In this document: one piece after another, positions 1-5,227 of the stretch | Layout of the letters: each line of letters begins with the position of its first letter | Position numbering within the stretch: the first letter of the stretch is position 1 | Assembly: GCA_934667295.1 (NCBI GenBank) | Contig: CAKULR010000098.1 | Span: 1-6,411 of the forward strand | Source of the DNA: an uncultured Kiritimatiellota bacterium | GTDB taxonomy: Bacteria; Verrucomicrobiota; Kiritimatiellia; RFP12; UBA1067 | Length of the DNA stretch: 6,411 bases | Direction of reading: 5' to 3' | The notes under the pieces: generated by a model | Told to the model about the DNA's origin: nothing | The model's input: only the letters and a program-made list of their open reading frames with translations | Databases searched by the model: none | Translations under genes and position numbers: made by a program

Positions 1-2456
1 CCCAGCTCGCGGCTGATCGTGCCGAGCGAGCCGACCGGCACCATGGCCCCCTCGTTCGACCGCACGTAGAGCCGCGCGACGGCCTCCGGCGAGTTGCGCG
101 CGCCCGCCTCGGCGGCCACGGTCACGCGGTTCACCTGCGTGCCGAGGTTCACGTCGTTCACGTAGCGCGAGCCGAGGTAGTTCTGGAGCGTGGAGTAGAC
201 GGTGGAGACCGGCACGTGGAACATCTCGGCCTTCACGCGGTCGAGGTTGAAGCGCAACTGCGGCGTCTCGGAGTTGAAGCCCGAGAACGCGGCGAGGACG
301 AGCGGGTTCGCGTTGAGCTTCGCGAGGACGGCGTTCTTCACGCGGTCGAGCGCGACCGGGTCGGTGCTCGTCTTGTCCAGGATCTGCACCGAGACGCCGT
401 TCGAGTTGCCGAGGCCGGGGATCGCGGGGGGCGCGAACACCTGCCACTTCGGCTCGGGGATCGAGGCGAGGACGGCCGAGACCTTGGGGATCATCGCCTC
501 CAGGCTCTGCGACGGCTCGGTGCGCTCGTTCCAGCGCTTGAGGTCCACGATCAGCATGGCGAGGTTCTCGCCGCGCCCGGAGATCATGCCGAAGCCGGTG
601 ATGGAGAGGATGCTCGACACCTCGGGGATCTTGCGCAGCTCCTCAACGGCGCGCAGCGAGACGTCGCGCGTGCGGTCGCGCGACGTGCCCTCGGGCATGT
701 CCATCGCGCAGAAGATCACGCTCTGGTCCTCGTCCGGCAGGAACGAGGTCTCGGTGTCCATGAAGAGGCGCGCCGTCAGGAGGACCGTGAGCAGCAGCAG
801 CACGGCGGCGAGGAAGATGCGGCTCGCGAGCCACTTCGCCGCCGTCACGAAGAATCCCTTGAAGCGCTCGATGCACCAGTTGAACCACGCGAGCGGACCG
901 TGCTTGAACGGCCGCGCCTCGTGGAGGAGGAGCGAGCAGAGGGCCGGCGCGAGCGTGAGCGCGCACACGGTCGAGAAGCACACGGCGGCGGAGAGCGTCA
1001 CGGAGAACTGCTGGTAGATGCGCCCCGTGATGCCGCTCATGAACCCGATCGGCACGAAGATGCCGAGCAGCACGAGCGTCGTCGCGATGACCGCGCTCGT
1101 CACGTCGTGCATCGCCTGGATCGCCGCCTCGCGCGAGTTGAGCCCGCGCGTCTCGATGAGGAACTGCACGCGCTCCACCACCACGATGCAGTCGTCCACG
1201 ACGACGCCGATCGCGAGCACGAGGCCGAAGAGCGTGAGCGTGTTGATCGAGTAGCCGAGGAAGGCCATCAGGATGAAGGTGGAGCAGAGCGACACCGGGA
1301 TCGTGAGGCAGGGGATGAGCGTCGCGCGCCAGTCCTGCAGGAAGAGGTAGCAGACGAGCACCACGAGGCCGAACGTGACGAGCAGCGTCTCCACGATCTC
1401 GCTGATGCACATGCGCACGTACTCCGTCGCGTCGTACGGCACCGTCCATTCGAGGTCGTCCGGGAACGACTTCGCCTGGGCGCGCATCTCGGCGTAGATC
1501 TTGTCCATCGTCGCGATCGCGTTCGCGCCCGGCTTCTGCTGGAGGGCGATCGAGACGGCGTTGCCGCCGTTGAACTGGCCCGTGAAGGTGTAGTTCTGCT
1601 CGCCCACCTCGGTGCGCGCCACGTCCTTGAGGCGCACGAGGCCGCCGTTCGCGTCGCGGCGGATCACGATCTCGTCGAACTCCTGCGGCGTCATGAGGCG
1701 GCCCTGCGCCTTGAGCGTGTAGACCTTCGCGCCGTGTTCGGAGATCGGCGCCGCGCCCACGGTGCCGATGGAGGCCTGGATGTTCTGCTTCGTGACGGCG
1801 TCGATCACCTCCTCGGAGTTGAGGCCCTGCGCCGCGAGGCGGTCGGCGTCCATCCACACGCGCATCGAGAGCTTCGGACCGTAGACGGTCGCCTCGCCCA
1901 CGCCCGGCACGCGCAGGAGCGCCGGCTGGATGTTCGCGTAGATGTAGTCGGAGATCTGCAGACGCGACATCGTGCCCTTCGGCGAGCGGAGGCAGAGGAA
2001 GCCGAGCATGTCGGTGGACTGCGCGCGGATCTTGCCGCCGAGCTGCTTCACCTCCTGGGGCAGCTTCGCCTCGGCCTGCGAGACGCGGTTCTGCACCTTC
2101 ACCATGTCCATGTCGCGGTCGCTCTCGACCTCGAAGGAGACTTCGAGCTGGTAGTTTCCGTCGTCCGAGCAGCTGCCCTTCATGTAGAGCATGTCGTCGA
2201 CGCCGTTCACCTCGTCCTCGATCGGCATCGCGACGGTGTTCAGCACCTCGCGCGCGTTCGCGCCGGGATAGGTGTAGGTGACGGAGATCGAGGGCGGCGT
2301 GAGCTGCGGGTACTGCGACACCGGCAGGCTCTTGATGGCCATGAGGCCGGCGAGGGTCAGCACGATGGAGATGACCATCGCGAAGCGCGGACGCTCGATG
2401 AAGACGCGCGAGAACGTCCGGATCTTGTCGATGCTGGCGCGGACCGAAAGTTTCAT
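1..2456 (-). CDS. RND multidrug efflux transporter, HAE-1 (AcrB/MexB-like) family, partial (3' end outside window)
   Basis: Inner-membrane proton/drug antiporter of a tripartite efflux pump. About 818 codons are visible with no stop before the window edge; AcrB-type proteins have about 1,040, so roughly 220 C-terminal residues are missing. The N-terminus carries a short cytoplasmic extension, then the family signature ERPRFAMVIS and TM1 (about residues 24-42) followed by LPVSQYPQLTPP, typical of the start of the first porter loop. PGVGEATVYG (184-193) matches the porter domain. TM4 contains LAIGVVVDDCIVVVE, with Asp421/Asp422 at the positions of the proton-relay pair Asp407/Asp408 of AcrB. 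SFLPDEDQ marks the start of the second porter loop, where the window ends before TM8. The visible part therefore covers TM1-7; the relay Lys of TM10 cannot be checked. The ATG at 2456 is chosen because AAGGAG lies 9 nt upstream. It begins 6 nt after the adaptor gene. Substrates cannot be inferred. Confidence 0.96.
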   Translation of the reverse strand, partial: MKLSVRASIDKIRTFSRVFIERPRFAMVISIVLTLAGLMAIKSLPVSQYPQLTPPSISVTYTYPGANAREVLNTVAMPIEDEVNGVDDMLYMKGSCSDDGNYQLEVSFEVESDRDMDMVKVQNRVSQAEAKLPQEVKQLGGKIRAQSTDMLGFLCLRSPKGTMSRLQISDYIYANIQPALLRVPGVGEATVYGPKLSMRVWMDADRLAAQGLNSEEVIDAVTKQNIQASIGTVGAAPISEHGAKVYTLKAQGRLMTPQEFDEIVIRRDANGGLVRLKDVARTEVGEQNYTFTGQFNGGNAVSIALQQKPGANAIATMDKIYAEMRAQAKSFPDDLEWTVPYDATEYVRMCISEIVETLLVTFGLVVLVCYLFLQDWRATLIPCLTIPVSLCSTFILMAFLGYSINTLTLFGLVLAIGVVVDDCIVVVERVQFLIETRGLNSREAAIQAMHDVTSAVIATTLVLLGIFVPIGFMSGITGRIYQQFSVTLSAAVCFSTVCALTLAPALCSLLLHEARPFKHGPLAWFNWCIERFKGFFVTAAKWLASRIFLAAVLLLLTVLLTARLFMDTETSFLPDEDQSVIFCAMDMPEGTSRDRTRDVSLRAVEELRKIPEVSSILSITGFGMISGRGENLAMLIVDLKRWNERTEPSQSLEAMIPKVSAVLASIPEPKWQVFAPPAIPGLGNSNGVSVQILDKTSTDPVALDRVKNAVLAKLNANPLVLAAFSGFNSETPQLRFNLDRVKAEMFHVPVSTVYSTLQNYLGSRYVNDVNLGTQVNRVTVAAEAGARNSPEAVARLYVRSNEGAMVPVGSLGTISREL

Positions 2457-2462
2457 GGACGG

Positions 2463-3677
2463 CTACTCCTTGATCGGGGCCTTGTAGTTCGCGTCGAGGT
2501 CGGCGTTCGCCGTCGCCCGGGCGACGGTCACCTTGATGCCCGAACGAAGCTTCGAGACGCCCGACACGACGACCTGGTCGCCCTTCGCGAGCCCGTCCGT
2601 GACCGGCGTCCAGCCGTCGGTCCCCGTCTCCAGCGCCGTGACGGCGCGCTGCTCCACCGTGCCGTCCTTCTTCATCACCCACACGCCGCGTCCGCCGCCG
2701 GCGAGGTCCACCACCGCCTGCTGCGGCACGCAGAGGAGCGTGCGCGGCTTCTTGGAGTCGACGAGCAGCGTCACGTAGGTGTTCGGCACGAGCAGGCGGT
2801 CCGGGTTCGGGAAGGAGAGGCGCATCGTGATCGTGGCCGTCTCCTTGCTCATCGTGTTGTCGTCGTAGGCCCACCGCCCCTCGCGGTTGTAGAGCGTGCC
2901 GTCCGGCAGCACGACGCGCTGGCGGTACTCGAACGGCTTCCCGGCGAGCTGCGCGCTGCGCCACGCCACGTAGGCGCGGTCCGTGAGCGGGAACGAGACG
3001 CGGATCGGGTCGATCTGCACGATGCGCGCGAGCGCCCCCTTCGACGGCGCCACGTAGTCGCCCACGTAGGCGGACGACTTGCCGATCTGCCCGGAGATGG
3101 GCGCCACCACCGTCGTCTTCTTGAGGTCGTACTCCGCCACCACGAGGTTCGCCTTCGCCTGCAGCACCGACGCGCGCGCCTTCTCGGCCCCCGCCTCGGC
3201 GTTGTCGCGCTCCAGCTGCGTGATGCCGCGCGCGTCCGCCTTGCGCATGCGCTCGAAGTACCGGTCCGCGCGCCGCGCCTCCGCCTCGGCGGCCTCCAGG
3301 TCCGCCTTGCGCTGGTTCACCACGGCGCGGTAGCGCTCGTCGTCGATCACGTAGAGCACCTGCCCCGCCTTCACGACGTCGCCCTCCTTGAACTTGAGCT
3401 CCTTCACGTAGCCGTCGATCTGGGGAAGAAGGTCCACCTCCTGCTCCGGCTCGGCATGCGCCACGAACTTCTCGGGCAGGTTGTAGGGCCGCTCCTCGGC
3501 GGTGCGCACCGCCACCGTCACCGCGCCCTGCGGCATCGCCATCGCCTTGGGCGCGGCCTTCGGCCACATTTCGCATGCCACCCAGCCGCCGACCGCGCAC
3601 GCCGCGCCCAGGACGACCGTTCCGACGATGGAGCCCAGCACGGCCCCCATGCTCTTCTTGTTCGCTTCTTCTGCCAT
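2463..3677 (-). CDS. RND efflux periplasmic adaptor (membrane fusion protein, AcrA/MexA-like)
   Basis: Bridges the inner-membrane RND transporter to an outer-membrane channel. The 404 residues have family-typical length and domain order. There is an N-terminal hydrophobic anchor (about residues 11-35), then a beta strand leading into the first lipoyl half, QIDGYVKELKFKEGDVVKAG (86-105). An alpha-helical hairpin of heptad-like Ala/Glu/Arg-rich sequence follows (about 115-186), then the second lipoyl half VVAPISGQIGK (190-200), a beta-barrel domain with IVQIDPIRVSFPLTD (219-233), and a membrane-proximal domain (about 310-390) with VSGVSKLRSGIKV. The two Cys near the anchor (27, 35) do not sit in a canonical lipobox, so anchoring by an uncleaved helix seems more likely than lipidation. 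At the hairpin tip the sequence reads RYFERM...GIT, so Thr appears where AcrA has the Ser of its RLS channel-contact motif; this alignment was done by eye. The start is supported by AAGAGG 7 nt upstream. It lies 4 nt after the repressor gene and 6 nt before the transporter gene. Confidence 0.96.
   Translation of the reverse strand: MAEEANKKSMGAVLGSIVGTVVLGAACAVGGWVACEMWPKAAPKAMAMPQGAVTVAVRTAEERPYNLPEKFVAHAEPEQEVDLLPQIDGYVKELKFKEGDVVKAGQVLYVIDDERYRAVVNQRKADLEAAEAEARRADRYFERMRKADARGITQLERDNAEAGAEKARASVLQAKANLVVAEYDLKKTTVVAPISGQIGKSSAYVGDYVAPSKGALARIVQIDPIRVSFPLTDRAYVAWRSAQLAGKPFEYRQRVVLPDGTLYNREGRWAYDDNTMSKETATITMRLSFPNPDRLLVPNTYVTLLVDSKKPRTLLCVPQQAVVDLAGGGRGVWVMKKDGTVEQRAVTALETGTDGWTPVTDGLAKGDQVVVSGVSKLRSGIKVTVARATANADLDANYKAPIKE
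2466..2471 (-). promoter_or_regulatory. Shine-Dalgarno of the RND transporter gene
   Basis: Reading the minus strand, AAGGAG precedes the ATG at 2456 by 9 nt. It lies inside the last codons of the adaptor gene, immediately before that gene's TAG stop (2465-2463). This arrangement suggests translational coupling and fixes the transporter start. Confidence 0.85.
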
Positions 3678-3681
3678 GTTG

Positions 3682-4422
3682 TCACCTCTTGTCTAAATGA
3701 TTGCGGACGGGACAGGCCCGTCCCTCCCGAAAAGGATGAATCTTGACGGGCTTGCGAAGATCCGGGAGGGACGCGCTTGTCGCGTCCGGGCCCTGTACTT
3801 GCGGCACCGCGCAAATGCGCCCCCACAGCGCCTCGAATCCCAGGCGCAACGTCGTCTCCAGGTCGCTTTCCAGGAATTCCGCGATCCGCGCGCCCACGAG
3901 GCCGTCCAAGACGGCCATGCTCACGCTCGCGATCTGCGCGGCGTCCGTGTCCGGCCTCGCCCGCCCCGCGCGCACGTCGTTCTCCACCGCCGCGCGGAAC
4001 GCCTCCCACGGACCGAACCGGCGGTTCGTCAGCAGGTCGCGCCGCACGGTCGCCATCGACGAGTCCGTCCACTGGATCTGCCGGTGGAGCAGCTGGAAGT
4101 AGGCCCGTGCCTCGGCATTGCCGAGCATCTGCGCGGTCTGGTGCGCCATCAGGGCCGCCACGTCGAGATAGGAGGGCTCGCCCGGCGGCATCGCCGCCGC
4201 GAAGAGACGCCCGAACCGCGCCACCATGTCGTCGATCAGCGCAAGGAGCAGCGCCTCCTTCGAGGCGAAGTGCCAGTAGACAGCCCCCTTCGTCAGCTTC
4301 AGCCTCGCCGCGATGTCGGTGAACGTCGTATGCGCATAGCCCTTCTTCGCGAACAGCGCGAGCGCGCTCGCGAGAATCCGCGTGCGCGTCCTTTCCGCTT
4401 CCTCTTTCGCCCGTCTTGCCAT
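3682..4422 (-). CDS. TetR/AcrR-family transcriptional repressor of the efflux operon, with repeat-derived C-terminal tail
   Basis: DNA-binding regulator expected to repress its own promoter and hence the two pump genes behind it. The N-terminal TetR domain is textbook: ERTRTRILASALALFAKKGY (10-29), then the helix-turn-helix TFTDIAARLKLTKGAVYWHF (33-52) and the SKEALLLALID helix. The KGAVYWHF signature resembles AcrR/TtgR-type efflux regulators. Residues from about 65 to 205 form the variable ligand-binding and dimerisation part, with the family-like C-terminal helix LETTLRLGFEALWGRI. The protein is 246 residues; the TetR fold ends near residue 205. Residues 211 to about 240 are encoded by two inverted copies of a dispersed hairpin repeat, so this tail is probably recent and nonessential. 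The start at 4422 is preceded by AGG with 8-nt spacing and lies about 38 nt from the predicted transcription start. Ligand unknown. Confidence 0.95.
   Translation of the reverse strand: MARRAKEEAERTRTRILASALALFAKKGYAHTTFTDIAARLKLTKGAVYWHFASKEALLLALIDDMVARFGRLFAAAMPPGEPSYLDVAALMAHQTAQMLGNAEARAYFQLLHRQIQWTDSSMATVRRDLLTNRRFGPWEAFRAAVENDVRAGRARPDTDAAQIASVSMAVLDGLVGARIAEFLESDLETTLRLGFEALWGRICAVPQVQGPDATSASLPDLRKPVKIHPFREGRACPVRNHLDKR
3685..3690 (-). promoter_or_regulatory. Shine-Dalgarno of the adaptor gene
   Basis: The minus strand reads AAGAGGTGACAAC before the ATG at 3677. The AGGTGA contains the TGA stop of the repressor gene (3684-3682), so termination of one gene and initiation of the next occupy the same site, as expected for coupled translation. 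Confidence 0.8.
3703..3729 (-). repeat. Hairpin repeat copy A
   Basis: Minus-strand copy: head CGGGAGG, then stem GGACGGG (3711-3705 and partner CCCGTCC on the plus strand 3717-3723) with a 5-nt loop, then GC. The stem is perfect over 7 bp. Lies 8 codons upstream of the repressor stop and contributes the residues REGRACPV. Confidence 0.75.
3763..3793 (+). repeat. Hairpin repeat copy B
   Basis: Plus-strand copy: head CGGGAGG, perfect 7-bp stem GGACGCG (3769-3775) / CGCGTCC (3781-3787) with loop CTTGT, then GGGCCC. It matches copy C in the head, stem base and the CCG-GCCC exit. It is read antisense within the repressor gene, giving residues GPDATSASLP. Confidence 0.78.
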
Positions 4423-4425
4423 GCC

Positions 4426-4445
4426 GTTGACCTGAAGTTGACCTG
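4426..4445 (-). repeat. Tandem 9-bp direct repeat in the operon leader, carrying the repressor ribosome-binding site
   Basis: The minus strand contains CAGGTCAAC twice (4445-4437 and 4434-4426), offset by 11 bp. The downstream copy supplies the AGG used as a weak Shine-Dalgarno 8 nt from the ATG at 4422. The second copy could be a simple duplication or a second ribosome docking site; no function is shown. Confidence 0.6.
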
Positions 4446-4466
4446 GTTTCCCTTTTGCGGGCGCGT

Positions 4467-4496
4467 ATTATACATACCTTCGGGTAGGTATGTCAA
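4467..4496 (-). promoter_or_regulatory. Consensus sigma70-type promoter of the efflux operon
   Basis: On the minus strand there is TTGACA (4496-4491) and TATAAT (4472-4467) separated by 18 bp. Both hexamers match the sigma70 consensus exactly. The predicted transcription start is near 4460, giving a leader of about 38 nt before the repressor ATG at 4422. It is the only strong promoter visible ahead of the three-gene operon. Confidence 0.85.
4472..4493. promoter_or_regulatory. Probable TetR-family operator palindrome
   Basis: A perfect 8-bp inverted repeat, ACATACCT (4472-4479) and AGGTATGT (4486-4493), is separated by the 6-bp spacer TCGGGT. It covers part of the -35 hexamer, the whole spacer and the first base of the -10, so a bound repressor dimer would exclude RNA polymerase. 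The size and the ACATAC/GTATGT ends resemble known AcrR-type operators. Assignment to the adjacent TetR protein is inferred from position. Confidence 0.82.
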
Positions 4497-4556
4497 GACC
4501 GCCGGCCATTCTTTTTGTCACGGCCTTCATCGGCTGCGGCGCTGGACCCTCCCATG

Positions 4557-4577
4557 CGTTCCGAAGTGAAATCGCGC
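4557..4577 (+). repeat. 21-bp exact repeat, copy 1
   Basis: The word running from CGTTCCGAAG to AATCGCGC is repeated exactly at 5228-5248, in the same strand orientation. Here it lies 44 bp upstream of hairpin copy C. It may be a second module of the dispersed repeat family. Confidence 0.8.
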
Positions 4578-4621
4578 GTCCCCTCCACACCCTCTGCCAC
4601 ACGGGAAGTCCGCGCGTGTCG

Positions 4622-4653
4622 CGGGAGGGACGCAATTCATTGCGTCCGTGCCC
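4622..4653 (+). repeat. Hairpin repeat copy C
   Basis: Plus-strand copy in the spacer: head CGGGAGG, perfect 8-bp stem GGACGCAA (4628-4635) / TTGCGTCC (4640-4647) with loop TTCA, then GTGCCC. Compared with copy B the inner stem pairs differ on both sides, so pairing is preserved. Confidence 0.78.
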
Positions 4654-4736
4654 ACTTCTCCACGCACATGGGACATCAGGCATGAGATTTCAGTGCGTAA
4701 TATTGCTTCGGCGATGAAATATGGAGACTCTGTTTC

Positions 4737-4805
4737 CTATGAACAATAAACTCCGATCCGTATGGCTCTCGCTACCGCTCCGCAGAATGGATTGTCGAAA
4801 GACAT
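4737..4805 (-). CDS. Possible 22-residue small ORF with a strong Shine-Dalgarno
   Basis: The minus strand has TAGGAG, then AATTTG, then an ATG at 4805 opening MSFDNPFCGAVARAIRIGVY plus Cys-Ser and a TAG stop. The Shine-Dalgarno and 6-nt spacing are as good as those of the efflux genes, which is why the ORF is listed. There is no recognisable family, no clear promoter, and the frame runs over one arm of the fold-back cluster. It could be a leader peptide, a small protein or chance. Confidence 0.22.
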   Translation of the reverse strand: MSFDNPFCGAVARAIRIGVYCS

Positions 4806-4909
4806 CAAATTCTCCTAAAACGGTCTTAGAAGCGATTGTTTTGTGACTGGCTTCTGCGAAGCCAGATCCAGTCTGCGGAGCGGGAATGCGCCGCAGAAGC
4901 TTGCTTCGG
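4775..4909. repeat. Cluster of competing inverted-repeat arms in A+T-rich DNA (possible structured RNA or mobile-element remnant)
   Basis: Several perfect GC-rich dyads share arms. CCGCTCCGCAGA (4775-4786) pairs with TCTGCGGAGCGG (4872-4883), 12 bp. CTGGCTTC (4847-4854) pairs with GAAGCCAG (4858-4865), 8 bp with a 3-nt loop. TCTGCGG (4872-4878) also pairs with CCGCAGA (4891-4897). GCTTCTGCG (4850-4858) also pairs with CGCAGAAGC (4892-4900), 9 bp. These pairings are partly mutually exclusive. Neither side of the tight hairpin has a T-run, so it is not a standard terminator. No known RNA family is recognised and the strand is undecided. Confidence 0.5.
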
Positions 4910-5046
4910 AGGGTAGCCGTAGGTCGCGCGAGAGCATCAATCATCGGAGTTAATCTCTATATTTCGTCGCCGCATCTATAAAATCTCATCCATTGTCAGA
5001 ATCGCAATCTCAAAATGCCCTCACCTCGGCAATCAAACATTGTGAA

Positions 5047-5099
5047 CCGCAAAGGACGCAAAGTTGACAAAGTTTTTGCGTTCTTTGTGAACTTTGCGG
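5047..5099. repeat. CAAAG-type dyad repeat
   Basis: Outer arms CCGCAAAG (5047-5054) and CTTTGCGG (5092-5099) are perfect. Inside, ACGCAAA (5056-5062) pairs with TTTGCGT (5075-5081) around a 12-nt loop. The sequence is built from repeated GCAAAG/CAAAG words. Similar ‘CCGCAAAGGACGCAAAG’-like intergenic repeats occur in many unrelated bacteria, so this is likely a dispersed repeat rather than a gene part. No T-run follows on either strand. Confidence 0.7.
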
Positions 5100-5146
5100 C
5101 AAAAACATGTTTCGCTTCAAACCCGGCAGATTGAGAGATTAGCCGT

Positions 5147-5170
5147 GTAGAGGCGTAGAAGTGTAGAAAA
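5147..5170 (+). repeat. Three 8-nt tandem units (GTAGARNN)
   Basis: GTAGAGGC (5147-5154), GTAGAAGT (5155-5162) and GTAGAAAA (5163-5170) follow without gaps. GTAGA is invariant at the start of each unit. It runs directly into the homopurine stretch. Confidence 0.65.
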
Positions 5171-5192
5171 AGAGAGAGAGGGGGGGGAGGGG
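5165..5192 (+). repeat. 28-nt homopurine tract (AG repeat and G-run)
   Basis: From 5165 to 5192 the plus strand is purine only: A-rich, then alternating AG, then a run of G interrupted by one A. Such tracts are slippage-prone and can form triplex DNA. It abuts hairpin copy D. The length in a raw assembly may be uncertain. Confidence 0.75.
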
Positions 5193-5221
5193 TACGGTCG
5201 CAGCAAGTTGCGCCCCTCCCG
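5192..5221 (-). repeat. Hairpin repeat copy D (more diverged)
   Basis: Minus-strand copy: head CGGGAGGGG, stem GGGCGCA (5215-5209) with TGCGACC (5202-5196), six pairs and one mismatch, then GTACCCC. It aligns along its length with copy C. It is embedded in further dyads: ACGGTCG (5194-5200) with CGACCGT (5224-5230), and GCGCGA (5221-5226) with TCGCGC (5243-5248). Confidence 0.65.
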
Positions 5222-5227
5222 CGCGAC

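Larger units (their letters stand above)
3703..3793. repeat. Inverted pair of hairpin repeats (BIME-like) inside the repressor gene
   Basis: Two copies of the dispersed hairpin repeat lie in opposite orientation with their heads facing each other. The outer arms CGTCCCTCCCG (3719-3729) and CGGGAGGGACG (3763-3773) form an 11-bp inverted repeat around a 33-bp middle. Each arm is followed outward by its own 7-bp stem-loop. The architecture resembles REP/BIME elements of other bacteria, although homology to those families is not claimed. The whole element is read in frame as part of the repressor tail. Confidence 0.8.

Noticed and set aside
643..3600. A second long minus-strand frame overlapping adaptor and transporter
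   Set aside because: Low-complexity Arg/Gly/Ala translation out of frame with the clearly recognisable adaptor and RND proteins.
216..3746. A very long open frame on the plus strand opposite the pump genes
   Set aside because: It is antisense to the adaptor and transporter, its product is dominated by Arg, His, Glu and Leu with no domain sense, and it results from the high G+C codon use of the real genes.
4545..4556. A possible fifth hairpin-repeat copy (minus strand GGGAGGGTCC)
   Set aside because: Only the head matches; the following bases do not form the stem or the exit sequence.
4490..4717. Plus-strand 75-codon frame beginning with a hydrophobic, signal-peptide-like stretch
   Set aside because: Its ATG lies inside the operator, no properly spaced Shine-Dalgarno precedes it, and the rest is translated from the 21-bp word and hairpin copy C.
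4847..4865. Perfect 8-bp hairpin as a rho-independent terminator
   Set aside because: No T-run follows it on either strand and no gene ends next to it.
4690..4944. Minus-strand 84-codon frame in the spacer
   Set aside because: No family resemblance and no Shine-Dalgarno ahead of its ATG; it runs through all the fold-back arms. The shorter frame starting at 4805 is better supported.
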